In this document: in pieces, positions 6,741 through 13,851 of the stretch
Numbering within the stretch: the stretch's first letter is position 1
How the letters are laid out: every line of letters begins with the position of its first letter
Assembly (NCBI GenBank): GCA_945897545.1
Contig: CAMDGJ010000028.1
Coordinates: 1-18,759, forward strand
Direction: 5' to 3'
Length of the DNA: 18,759 nucleotides
Source of the DNA: Flavobacterium psychrophilum
Lineage (GTDB): Bacteria > Bacteroidota > Bacteroidia > Flavobacteriales > Flavobacteriaceae
Notes under the pieces: generated by a model
Databases searched by the model: none
Told to the model about the DNA's origin: nothing
The model's input: only the letters and a program-made list of their open reading frames with translations
Program-made: the position numbers and the translations under genes

Positions 6741-7742
6741 ATGTCAAAAATTCAAGAAGCAATTAAAAACCGAATTCTCGTACTCGATGGAGCGATGGGA
6801 ACGATGTTGCAGCGCTATAATTTTTCCGAAGAAGATTTTCGAGGAGAACAGTTCAAAGACTTTCCGCATTCGCTCAAAGGGAACAATGATTTATTGTCTA
6901 TTACCCAACCAAAAGCGATTAAAGAAGTGCACGCCGCCTATTTCGAAGCCGGAGCCGATATCGTGGAAACCAATACGTTCTCAGGAACCACAATAGGAAT
7001 GGCGGATTATCACCTCGAAGAATACGTTTACCAACTCAACTACGAATCAGCAAAAATTGCTCGTGAAGTAGCTGATGAATTCACAGCCAAAAACCCAGAC
7101 AAACCTCGTTTTGTTGCCGGTTCTATTGGGCCCACAAACAGAACAGCCAGTATGTCGCCAGACGTGAACGATCCTGGTTACAGAGCCGTAACTTTCGACG
7201 ATTTGCGCATTGCTTACAAACAACAAATCGAAGCTTTAATGGATGGTGGCGTAGATTTGCTTTTGGTAGAAACTATTTTTGACACCTTAAATGCCAAAGC
7301 AGCACTTTTCGCCATCGAAGAAGTGAAAGAAGAACGCAATATTGATATTCCAATTATGGTTTCAGGAACCATCACCGATGCTTCAGGAAGAACACTTTCG
7401 GGACAAACCGTAGAGGCTTTCTTGGTTTCGGTTTCGCATATTCCGTTGTTGAGTGTAGGTTTTAATTGTGCCCTTGGTGCCGATTTGTTAAAACCATATT
7501 TGCAAACCTTGTCACAAAACACCTCATTCAACGTTTCAGCGCATCCTAATGCTGGATTACCCAACGCCTTTGGCGAATACGACGAAACGCCAGAGCAAAT
7601 GCAAGCTTTCATCAAAGAATATTTAGATGATAATTTAGTAAACATAATAGGTGGTTGTTGCGGAACAACCCCTGAACACATCAAGTTGATTGCCGATATT
7701 GCGAAGGATTATAAACCGCGGGTTTCGGAAGCTACAATGTAA
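6741..7742 (+). CDS. metH: Methionine synthase N-terminal part: homocysteine S-methyltransferase domain
   Basis: 333 residues, corresponding only to the homocysteine-binding barrel of cobalamin-dependent methionine synthase. It begins [13 protein letters not shown] and contains [16 protein letters not shown] and [11 protein letters not shown]243, C306 and C307 are the three expected zinc ligands that activate homocysteine. It must work with the separate protein encoded at 8168, which carries the folate, cobalamin and reactivation modules. To my knowledge this split is common in flavobacteria, so it is probably an ancestral gene arrangement and not a recent break; no frame remnant linking the halves is seen. 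The gene is downstream of a SAM riboswitch, so it should be repressed by SAM. Confidence 0.93.
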   Translation: MSKIQEAIKNRILVLDGAMGTMLQRYNFSEEDFRGEQFKDFPHSLKGNNDLLSITQPKAIKEVHAAYFEAGADIVETNTFSGTTIGMADYHLEEYVYQLNYESAKIAREVADEFTAKNPDKPRFVAGSIGPTNRTASMSPDVNDPGYRAVTFDDLRIAYKQQIEALMDGGVDLLLVETIFDTLNAKAALFAIEEVKEERNIDIPIMVSGTITDASGRTLSGQTVEAFLVSVSHIPLLSVGFNCALGADLLKPYLQTLSQNTSFNVSAHPNAGLPNAFGEYDETPEQMQAFIKEYLDDNLVNIIGGCCGTTPEHIKLIADIAKDYKPRVSEATM

Positions 7743-7810
7743 TAAAAATATAACTTTAGTTTAATTGACTAATAAAATGATTAAAGAATGAATACTTGCA
7801 ATATTATACC

Positions 7811-7939
7811 CGCTCGTGACCACGAGCAAAATCAAGTAAAAATGGCAATTTAGAATGGGCACGAGCGGGACGCTCGCGCTAGCAATATAAGAGTTCCGTA
7901 GGAACGACACATTTTGTAGCAACGGAATTTATTCCGTTG
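7811..7939 (+). repeat. Cluster of four short perfect palindromes
   Basis: Within 129 nt lie GCTCGTG/CACGAGC (7812-7827, 2-nt loop), CGAGCG/CGCTCG (7862-7876, 3-nt loop), GTTCC/GGAAC (7893-7905, 3-nt loop) and CAACGGAAT/ATTCCGTTG (7920-7939, 2-nt loop). GCACGAGC near 7859 repeats one arm of the first. Such hairpins are typical of small intergenic palindromes of flavobacteria. No credible reading frame exists here on either strand. Confidence 0.65.
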
Positions 7940-7995
7940 TGAATTATAAAAACGGAATCGTTTCATTAAAATAATAATTGTGTTGAATTGCACAA

Positions 7996-8097
7996 CATCC
8001 GCGTGAGGGATAGTAGTGAAAAGCCCACAGACCAATGGAGTGTTAACGGAGTTGGACGAGGACTTGAAACGAATAGCCCGACCCTTGGGTCACGCCC
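7996..8097 (+). repeat. About 100-nt structured repeat element in the metH gap
   Basis: The element starts CATCCGCGTGAGGGATAGT and ends GACCCTTGGGTCACGCCC. GCGTGA (8001-8006) pairs with TCACGC (8090-8095), closing the whole unit; inside are GACCC/GGGTC (8080-8091, using part of the closing strand as an alternative) and two GCCC motifs. I recall GGGATAGTAGTG...AGCCCGACCC sequences recurring after genes in flavobacterial genomes, but have not searched. A transcribed folded RNA or a non-coding mobile repeat are both possible. The rest of the 7743-8167 gap is AT-rich without a clear promoter; CACTGTTT/AAACGGTG (8129-8147) forms one more weak hairpin. Confidence 0.55.
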
Positions 8098-8167
8098 AAA
8101 ACAATAAGAAATAAAAAGCATAAACCTTCACTGTTTCTAAAACGGTGCAGGATTAAAAATAAAATAA

Positions 8168-11100
8168 ATGGTAGAAGCAGAAAAGAGAAGAAACCTTGTA
8201 TTATCAGGATTAGAACCATTAATCATTACTCCTGATAGCGTATTTGTTAACATTGGGGAACGTACAAACGTGACCGGTTCTAGAAAATTTCTTCGATTAA
8301 TCAAGGAAGAGAAATACGACGAAGCATTGAGCATCGCCAAAGAGCAGGTAGAAGGTGGCGCACAAATCATCGATATCAATATGGATGAAGGAATGCTTGA
8401 TGGCGAATATGCAATGACCAAATTTTTGAATTTAATCGCTGCTGAACCAGATATTTCGCGAGTGCCTATTATGATTGATAGCTCAAAGTGGGACATCATT
8501 GAAGCGGGTTTGAAGGTAGTGCAAGGAAAATGTATTGTGAACTCCATTTCGTTGAAAGAAGGAGAAGAAGCTTTTATCCATCACGCCAAATTGATCAAGC
8601 GTTACGGTGCAGCAGTAATTGTGATGGCTTTTGATGAGGTGGGACAAGCCGATAGTTACGAACGTCGAATCGAAATTTCCAAACGGTCGTATGATATTTT
8701 AGTCAACAAGGTAAACTTTGCTCCGCAAGATATTATTTTCGATTTGAATGTATTTCCTGTTGCAACAGGACTGGAGGAACACCGATTGAATGCTTTGGAC
8801 TTCTTTAGAGGAACCAAATGGATTCGGGAGAATTTGCCACACGCACACATAAGCGGCGGTGTGAGTAATGTTTCGTTTTCGTTTAGAGGAAATGATACCG
8901 TTCGAGAAGCGATGCACTCGGTATTCTTGTATCACGCGATTCAAAACGGAATGACGATGGGAATCGTAAACCCGGAAATGCTTTCTATTTACGATGAAAT
9001 TCCAAAAGATTTATTAGAGCACGTTGAAGATGTTATTTTGGACAGACGTGATGATGCTACAGAACGCTTGTTGGATTTTGCCGAAAATGTAAAGGGCGAT
9101 GTTAAAAACAATGAGAAAGCGATTCAGGAATGGCGCTCTGGAACGATTCAAGAAAGAATCACGCATTCCTTAGTAAAAGGAGTCGATGAATTTATAGAAA
9201 TTGATGTTGAAGAGGCGAGACTTGAAGCTACAAAACCAATCGAAGTGATTGAAATCAACCTGATGACTGGAATGAATGTAGTAGGGGATTTATTCGGTTC
9301 AGGAAAAATGTTTTTGCCACAAGTAGTTAAATCAGCACGAGTAATGAAAAAAGCCGTAGCATACTTACTTCCATATATCGAAGCCTCAAAACAAGTTGGC
9401 GATAAGCAAGGCAATGGAAAAATTTTGATGGCAACTGTCAAGGGAGATGTTCACGATATTGGTAAAAATATTGTTTCAGTAGTGCTTGCGTGTAATAATT
9501 ATGAGATTATAGATTTGGGCGTGATGGTGCCTCCCGAAAAAATTATTGCTGCAGCGATTGAACATAACGTAGATATTATTGGCTTGAGCGGATTAATCAC
9601 GCCGTCATTGGACGAAATGGTTTATCTCGCCAAAGAATTAGATAAGCGAGGAATGAAAATTCCGATAATGATAGGCGGTGCAACTACTTCGCGCGCGCAT
9701 ACAGCCGTGAAAATCGCGCCGCAATATAGAGAAACTGTAATTCATGTTAACGATGCTTCGAGAGCGGTAACGGTGGCTGGAAGTTTATTAAACAAGGATA
9801 AAATAGCATATACCAGTGGTATTCGAGCGGAATATGATGCCTTTAGAGAAACCTTTTTGAATCGTTCGCGTGATAAAAATTTCGTAACGATTGAGCAAGC
9901 GCGTAAAAATAAATTGCAATTGGATTGGAGGCATTTTGAACCTGTAAAACCTAGGGTACTTGGACAGCAAGTAATCGAAGTTGATTTAGATGTGTTGGTT
10001 CCGTATATTGATTGGACGCCATTTTTCAGGACTTGGGAATTGTTTGGTAAATATCCTGCGATTCTTACCGATGAAGTTGTTGGTGAAGAAGCGACTTCTG
10101 TTTTTGCTGATGCTCAAGCAATGCTGAAAGTGATTTTAAAAGAAAAGAAAATACAAGCTAAAGGGATCTACGGAATTTTTCCAGCCAATACAATCAATGA
10201 TGACGATATTGAAATATACGAAGCCCCCCCCGCCCCCGAAGGGGGAGCTAGCTCGATGGTAAATAAACAGACTTGGGAAACAGCAAATCCAATTTTGTAT
10301 GATGTTTTAAAAGAACGGGCTAAAGAAATGAGAAACAAACCAACAGAGGCTGAAAAAATGCTATGGAATGTTTTGTCAAAAAAAGGGATCGAAGGCTTTA
10401 AATTTAGAAGACAACATATAATAGGCGAATATATTGTTGATTTTGTATGTTTAGAAAAAATGTTGGTTATTGAAGTTGATGGTGCTATTCATAACTTGAC
10501 AGAACAAATTGAACACGATAAAGAGAGGACTATTTGGTTAGGATCGAAGGGTTTCAAAGTTGTGAGATATACAAATAGGCAAGTTTTGAATAATTTATTT
10601 GATACAATCGAAAGCATTGGCAAGGAATTATCGACAAAGGTGCAAGTTCCCCCTTCGGGGGTTAGGGGGCTCTTTCTAACACTTCGTCAGCAAGCTCAAA
10701 AAACTAAAGGAGCTCCAAATATTGCATTAGCTGATTTTATTGCACCAAAAGACAGTGGAAAAGTCGATTATATGGGAGCATTTTGCGTGACCACAGGTTT
10801 CGGAGTTGATGAATGGGCAGCTGAATTTGAAAAGGATTTAGACGATTACAATTCCATTATGGTCAAAGCATTGGCAGACCGATTTGCAGAAGCATTCGCC
10901 GAATATTTGCACGAAAAAATCCGTAAAGAAATTTGGGGCTACGCTTCCGATGAAAATATAAGCGCCGAGGCAATGATTGCAGAGGAGTACAAAGGCATTC
11001 GTCCCGCTCCAGGATATCCCGCTTGTCCTGACCATCTTGAAAAACCAACAATCTGGAAATTGCTGAATGTAGAGGCAGCAATAGGAGTAACCTTGACCGA

Positions 11101-11275
11101 AAGTATGGCAATGTGGCCTGCTTCATCTGTCTCAGGGTATTATTTAGGAAATCCGGAAAGTAAATATTTTGGCCTCGGAAAAATAAAAGAAGACCAAGTT
11201 ATTGATTACGCAAAAAGAAGAAGTATTTCGACTGATAAAGCCACGAAATGGTTGGGTCCGAATATCGCAGATTAA
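8168..11275 (+). CDS. metH: Methionine synthase C-terminal part (folate, B12 and reactivation domains) interrupted in frame by a DUF559 insertion
   Basis: 1035 residues. In order: a pterin-binding barrel ([11 protein letters not shown] near residue 30, [12 protein letters not shown]), the cobalamin module with D427-V-H429-D-I-G432, where H429 is the expected cobalt ligand, and the SAM-dependent reactivation domain with R945[11 protein letters not shown]. Working with the 6741 protein, it methylates homocysteine using methyltetrahydrofolate made by MetF (11452). The oddity is residues 686-835: after [16 protein letters not shown] the family normally turns within a few residues into FLTLRQQ, but here about 150 foreign residues intervene, comprising repeat-encoded PPAPEGG, a DUF559 domain and repeat-encoded PPSGVRG. 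Without them the protein would have 885 residues and join as EIYDFLTLRQQ. Known structure of the E. coli enzyme puts this point in a surface turn of the reactivation domain, so the protein may still fold; activity is unknown. Confidence 0.93.
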   Translation: MVEAEKRRNLVLSGLEPLIITPDSVFVNIGERTNVTGSRKFLRLIKEEKYDEALSIAKEQVEGGAQIIDINMDEGMLDGEYAMTKFLNLIAAEPDISRVPIMIDSSKWDIIEAGLKVVQGKCIVNSISLKEGEEAFIHHAKLIKRYGAAVIVMAFDEVGQADSYERRIEISKRSYDILVNKVNFAPQDIIFDLNVFPVATGLEEHRLNALDFFRGTKWIRENLPHAHISGGVSNVSFSFRGNDTVREAMHSVFLYHAIQNGMTMGIVNPEMLSIYDEIPKDLLEHVEDVILDRRDDATERLLDFAENVKGDVKNNEKAIQEWRSGTIQERITHSLVKGVDEFIEIDVEEARLEATKPIEVIEINLMTGMNVVGDLFGSGKMFLPQVVKSARVMKKAVAYLLPYIEASKQVGDKQGNGKILMATVKGDVHDIGKNIVSVVLACNNYEIIDLGVMVPPEKIIAAAIEHNVDIIGLSGLITPSLDEMVYLAKELDKRGMKIPIMIGGATTSRAHTAVKIAPQYRETVIHVNDASRAVTVAGSLLNKDKIAYTSGIRAEYDAFRETFLNRSRDKNFVTIEQARKNKLQLDWRHFEPVKPRVLGQQVIEVDLDVLVPYIDWTPFFRTWELFGKYPAILTDEVVGEEATSVFADAQAMLKVILKEKKIQAKGIYGIFPANTINDDDIEIYEAPPAPEGGASSMVNKQTWETANPILYDVLKERAKEMRNKPTEAEKMLWNVLSKKGIEGFKFRRQHIIGEYIVDFVCLEKMLVIEVDGAIHNLTEQIEHDKERTIWLGSKGFKVVRYTNRQVLNNLFDTIESIGKELSTKVQVPPSGVRGLFLTLRQQAQKTKGAPNIALADFIAPKDSGKVDYMGAFCVTTGFGVDEWAAEFEKDLDDYNSIMVKALADRFAEAFAEYLHEKIRKEIWGYASDENISAEAMIAEEYKGIRPAPGYPACPDHLEKPTIWKLLNVEAAIGVTLTESMAMWPASSVSGYYLGNPESKYFGLGKIKEDQVIDYAKRRSISTDKATKWLGPNIAD
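10222..10246 (+). repeat. Left inverted repeat of the MetH insertion
   Basis: AG followed by eight C and G, then the hairpin CCCCC-GAA-GGGGG (10233-10245) and A. The TAA linker of the consensus is replaced by C/G bases and the unit is one base longer than the copies at 568-592 and 11276-11300. In the metH frame it encodes APPAPEGG. A small palindrome GAGCTAGCTC (10245-10254) links it to the ATG of the cargo. Confidence 0.85.
10256..10645 (+). CDS. Embedded DUF559 (Vsr-like endonuclease fold) reading frame inside metH
   Basis: ATG 10256 (M697 of the fusion) is exactly where free-standing DUF559 proteins begin: [18 protein letters not shown], then [39 protein letters not shown] and [14 protein letters not shown]758 (in YIVDFVC), E769 and D771 (VIEVDG) and H775 are the candidate metal-binding or catalytic residues of the PD-(D/E)xK-like fold, and all are present, so the domain looks intact rather than decayed. 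It spans about 125 residues, the usual family length. There is no own stop: the frame runs through the right repeat back into metH. Biochemical function of the family is poorly known; nuclease activity is inferred from similarity to Vsr. It could be made only as a MetH fusion or also separately from ATG 10256. Confidence 0.85.
10647..10671 (-). repeat. Right inverted repeat of the MetH insertion
   Basis: TTCCCCCTTC, GGGGG, TTA, GGGGGCT. All 25 bases are identical to the copy immediately before metF (11427-11451) and are the reverse complement of the one after metH (11276-11300). The hairpin occupies 10649-10661. In the metH frame, with the preceding base, it encodes VPPSGVRG followed by the first base of the next leucine codon. 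Confidence 0.9.
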
Positions 11276-11300
11276 AGCCCCCTAACCCCCGAAGGGGGAA
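11276..11300 (+). repeat. Palindromic repeat, left copy L2, touching the metH stop codon
   Basis: Begins one base after the metH TAA (11273-11275). AGCCCCCTAA, CCCCC-GAA-GGGGG (11286-11298), AA. It forms a perfect 25-nt inverted repeat with 11427-11451; the two enclose 126 nt of AT-rich DNA (11301-11426) with no gene. The hairpin might also end metH transcripts, but no T-run follows. Confidence 0.9.
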
Positions 11301-11426
11301 CTCCAAGCTTTGTAAATAAAAATGGGAGTTAGGATTGGCAACTTTTTATTAATATAATATAATAAAAATCTTGAAAAATCATATAATTATTAACCAAGTT
11401 AAGCCACATTTTAGGCACGACTGTAA

Positions 11427-11451
11427 TTCCCCCTTCGGGGGTTAGGGGGCT
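11427..11451 (-). repeat. Palindromic repeat, right copy R2, touching the metF start codon
   Basis: TTCCCCCTTC, GGGGG, TTA, GGGGGCT ending at the base before the metF ATG. It pairs perfectly with L2. The G-run lies only 2 nt from ATG, too close for a normal Shine-Dalgarno site, and the hairpin would sit directly in front of the ribosome start region. Confidence 0.9.
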
Positions 11452-12408
11452 ATGAAAGTAACACAACATATTGAAGAAGCAAAAGGAGAAACATTATTCT
11501 CTTTCGAAATTATCCCGCCGCAAAAAGGGAAAAGTATTCAGGAATTATACGATAATATTGATCCGTTGATGGAGTTCAAACCGCCTTTTATAGACGTGAC
11601 AACTTCACGCGAAGAATACATTTATGTGGATAAAGGCAACGGATTATTGGATAAGAAATTGACCAGAATGCGTCCCGGGACATTAGGAATTTGTGCTTCC
11701 ATTAAGCATAAATATTCTGTTGATACCGTTCCACATGTGCTTTGTGGAGGTTTTACCAAAGAAGAAACAGAGTATTTACTTGTAGATTGTCATTATTTGG
11801 GAATCAATAATGTAATGGCTTTACGTGGTGATGCCATGAAAGATGAGCAATCTTTTGTGCCAAAAGTAGGTGGTAATAATTATGCTGTCGATTTGGTTAA
11901 GCAAATCAACCAATTGAATCAAGGTAAGTATTTGCACGACCTAATGCATATTGACAATAAAGCTGATTTTTGTATTGGTGTTTCGGGTTATCCGGAGAAA
12001 CATTTAGAATCACCTTCACTACTTTCTGATTTAAAAAGATTGAAGGAAAAAGTAGATGCTGGCGCCGATTATGTAGTGACTCAAATGTTTTTTGACAATG
12101 CAAAATTTTTCGAATTTGTTGCCAAAGCCCGAGAAATGGGAATTACAGTTCCAATTATTCCAGGAATAAAACCAATTGCGGTGCAAAGACATTTGCAAAT
12201 TTTACCACAAATTTTCCGAATCGACTTACCTGAAGATTTAATTAATGCAGTCGAAAATTGTAAATCTCCAGCCGATATCCGACAAGTTGGAATCGAATGG
12301 GCAATTCAGCAATCATTAGAATTAAAAGCTGCCGGCGTTCCCGTTTTGCATTATTATTCTATGGGCAAATCCGAAAATATCAGGCAAATAGCGAGCAAAG
12401 TTTTTTAA
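11452..12408 (+). CDS. metF: 5,10-methylenetetrahydrofolate reductase
   Basis: 318 residues of the MetF TIM-barrel flavoprotein family. E19 in FSFEIIPPQ corresponds to the catalytic glutamate; NVMALRGD (residues 120-127), GVSGYPEKH, DAGADYVVTQMFFDN and VPIIPGIKPI are the conserved folate- and FAD-binding segments. It reduces methylene-THF to methyl-THF, the methyl donor used by the MetH proteins encoded just upstream. The start ATG 11452 directly follows repeat R2; no other in-frame start fits the N-terminus better. It probably shares regulation with metH through the SAM riboswitch, but read-through across the inverted repeat pair at 11276-11451 is uncertain and no promoter box is evident in the gap. 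Confidence 0.95.
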   Translation: MKVTQHIEEAKGETLFSFEIIPPQKGKSIQELYDNIDPLMEFKPPFIDVTTSREEYIYVDKGNGLLDKKLTRMRPGTLGICASIKHKYSVDTVPHVLCGGFTKEETEYLLVDCHYLGINNVMALRGDAMKDEQSFVPKVGGNNYAVDLVKQINQLNQGKYLHDLMHIDNKADFCIGVSGYPEKHLESPSLLSDLKRLKEKVDAGADYVVTQMFFDNAKFFEFVAKAREMGITVPIIPGIKPIAVQRHLQILPQIFRIDLPEDLINAVENCKSPADIRQVGIEWAIQQSLELKAAGVPVLHYYSMGKSENIRQIASKVF

Positions 12409-12460
12409 AGGCGTTGCCAGGACGAAGCAATCAAAATAGAACTAAATTATTCTGCAGTTC

Positions 12461-12497
12461 AAACCTAACCAATTCTAATATGGGTTAGGTTTTTTTA
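12461..12497 (+). terminator. Intrinsic terminator after metF
   Basis: A perfect 10-bp stem AAACCTAACC (12461-12470) with GGTTAGGTTT (12483-12492), a 12-nt loop, and a run of seven T (12490-12496). It closes the methionine region. Just after the metF stop, GGCGTTGCCAGGACGAAGCA (from 12410) resembles a fragment of a common bacterial intergenic repeat. Confidence 0.85.
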
Positions 12498-12580
12498 TTT
12501 TAATTCAGCGTGTAAAAGGTAGATAGGAAAACTATAGCTTCGGAGTTTGAAAATATTTTAAGCAAGTAAATTACTTTTTG

Positions 12581-12588
12581 TATTTTTG
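12581..12588 (+). promoter_or_regulatory. Possible -7 box (TATTTTTG) for the FGE-like lipoprotein gene
   Basis: An exact TAnnTTTG match lying 13 nt before the ATG at 12602. No TTG occurs at the 19-nt spacing (12559-12561 is TAA), and the resulting leader would be only a few bases long, so this is tentative. Confidence 0.35.
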
Positions 12589-12601
12589 AAAAAAATAGAC
12601 A

Positions 12602-13777
12602 ATGGTATCTAATAGTAAATACTTCATTTTCTTAATTTCCTTGCTTTGTGTTTTTGGATGCCAACAAAAAAGTAAAGAAATTCAAAATTCGGATTCTAGT
12701 TTCGCCGATTTAAAAACCAAAGGCGCCATTTCGTGCACTAACGGAATGTCAGCGCAAGATGCGGAAAACTACCTAAAAGCCGGAGGAGATTCATTTGAGC
12801 TTACCGTTGAAAATAAAGTTGCCGCACCAAAAGTGATACCCGCAGGAATGGTCTTTATTCCGGGTGGGGAATTTAGCATGGGTTCACCAAATTCAGATGC
12901 ATTGGCAGAATGCAGCAAAGGTGCTTCATCCGATTCTCAGCAGATTCATAGAGTGAAATTGAATGCTTTTTTAATGGACTCCCACGAAGTTACAAATGCG
13001 GAATTCGCGAAATTTGTTAAAGCCACAGGATACAAAACGGTATCGGAAAAAATACCTACCCAAGAAGAGTTTCCTGGTGCAACTCCAGATATGTTGGTTG
13101 CAGGATCGGTTGTGTTTAATCCGCCAAAAGGAGCAGTACCTTTGGGTAATTTTTTATTATGGTGGAGTTACATTCCTCAAGCTAATTGGAAAGCGCCATT
13201 TGGTCCTGGTAGTGATTTGAAAGGAAAAGAAAATTTTCCTGTGGTTCACATTGCTTGGGAAGATGCTGTTGCTTACGCAAAATGGTCAGGCAAACGACTG
13301 CCCACAGAAGCTGAATGGGAATTTGCTGCTCGTGGCGGAAAAACAGGTAATTTATATGCTTGGGGAAATCAATTCAAGGTGGACAAAAAATTTATGGCCA
13401 ATACCTTTCAAGGAAATTTCCCCAATTTAGACACCCACGAGGACGGATTTAAGGGAATTTCTCCGATAGGAAAATTTGCGCCAAACGCTTATGGATTGTA
13501 TGATGTAGCTGGAAATGTATGGGAATGGTGTGAAGATTGGTACAATGATTCCTATTACCGTGAATTAAAACAGACGGGAACCGCAGTTAATCCAACGGGA
13601 CCGTCAACAAGTAATGATCCCTCCGAACCTGGAGTTGCTAAAAAGGTGCATAGAGGTGGCTCATTTTTATGTACGGATCAATATTGTACACGATACGTGG
13701 TAGGAACTAGAGGTAAAGGGGATTATAAAACCGGAACCAATCATCTTGGTTTTCGTTGTGCGAAAGATCTTAAATAA
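12602..13777 (+). CDS. Formylglycine-generating enzyme family lipoprotein (SUMF1/FGE-like)
   Basis: 391 residues. The N-terminus (YFIFLISLLCVFGC) is a lipoprotein signal with C20 as the probable lipidated residue, so the protein is likely anchored to a membrane in the periplasm. The FGE-sulfatase domain runs from about residue 80 (GMVFIPGGEFSMGS) to the end, with HIAWEDAVAYAKWSGKRLPT, GNVWEWCEDW, RGGSFLC and LGFRC. C357 and C362 (C-x4-C) coincide with the paired active-site cysteines of true FGE, which many relatives lack, so it may really oxidise cysteine in sulfatases (CxPxR) to formylglycine. No sulfatase gene lies in the window, so a target is unknown. Gliding proteins GldJ and GldK share this fold but usually lack both cysteines. 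It is a stand-alone unit between two terminators. Confidence 0.85.
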   Translation: MVSNSKYFIFLISLLCVFGCQQKSKEIQNSDSSFADLKTKGAISCTNGMSAQDAENYLKAGGDSFELTVENKVAAPKVIPAGMVFIPGGEFSMGSPNSDALAECSKGASSDSQQIHRVKLNAFLMDSHEVTNAEFAKFVKATGYKTVSEKIPTQEEFPGATPDMLVAGSVVFNPPKGAVPLGNFLLWWSYIPQANWKAPFGPGSDLKGKENFPVVHIAWEDAVAYAKWSGKRLPTEAEWEFAARGGKTGNLYAWGNQFKVDKKFMANTFQGNFPNLDTHEDGFKGISPIGKFAPNAYGLYDVAGNVWEWCEDWYNDSYYRELKQTGTAVNPTGPSTSNDPSEPGVAKKVHRGGSFLCTDQYCTRYVVGTRGKGDYKTGTNHLGFRCAKDLK

Positions 13778-13785
13778 AAAAAATC

Positions 13786-13812
13786 TCGTTTCAAATAATT
13801 TAAACGATGCTT
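13786..13812. terminator. Hairpin between convergent FGE-like gene and gldA (possible two-way terminator)
   Basis: TCGTTT (13786-13791) pairs with AAACGA (13802-13807). It is preceded by an A-run (13776-13783) and followed by TGCTTTTATATTT, so a weak terminator in either direction is possible for two genes that converge over a 74-nt gap. Confidence 0.4.
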
Positions 13813-13851
13813 TTATATTTAACTGAACACTAAAAAACTGATCACTGATTA

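Larger units (their letters stand above)
10222..10671 (+). mobile_element. 450-nt DUF559-bearing insertion with inverted terminal repeats, in frame inside metH
   Basis: The left end (AG at 10222-10223) and the right end (CT at 10670-10671) are arms of one inverted repeat, AGCCCCC...CCCCCGAAGGGGGA against its complement. Between them lies one complete small gene for a DUF559 protein. The total length is 450 nt, a multiple of three, and no stop occurs in the metH frame through both arms and the cargo. Removing 10222-10671 leaves GAAATATACGA joined to CTTTCTAACA, which reads EIYDFLTL and matches the uninterrupted family. No target duplication can be assigned, since the pre-insertion sequence is unknown. 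No IS-type transposase or intein splicing motif is present. Mobility is inferred from structure and from the empty copies elsewhere in this window. Confidence 0.8.

Noticed and set aside
7214..7684. Minus-strand open frame of 156 codons in the metH N-part, and similar long antisense frames elsewhere
   Set aside because: They lie fully opposite well-conserved genes, have no family resemblance and are shadows of codon usage.
7850..8035. Minus-strand 61-codon frame in the metH gap
   Set aside because: It runs through several palindromic repeats and has low-complexity, unfamiliar sequence.
8129..8147. Hairpin CACTGTTT/AAACGGTG before the metH C-part as a terminator or riboswitch
   Set aside because: Short, contains a mismatch or wobble pair, and no T-run or known aptamer motif accompanies it.
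10222..10671. Intein inside MetH
   Set aside because: No splicing motifs (N-terminal Cys/Ser, C-terminal His-Asn followed by Cys/Ser/Thr) at the borders; the domain is DUF559 and the borders are DNA inverted repeats.
6741..11275. Recent frameshift or disruption splitting metH
   Set aside because: The two parts end and begin at natural domain borders with proper start and stop codons, and the split is, to my knowledge, usual in flavobacteria.
567..11451. CRISPR array
   Set aside because: The repeats are few, in both orientations, kilobases apart and at gene edges, with no regular spacers.
12297..12488. Plus-strand 63-codon frame overlapping the metF end and terminator
   Set aside because: It is out of frame with metF and runs into the terminator hairpin.
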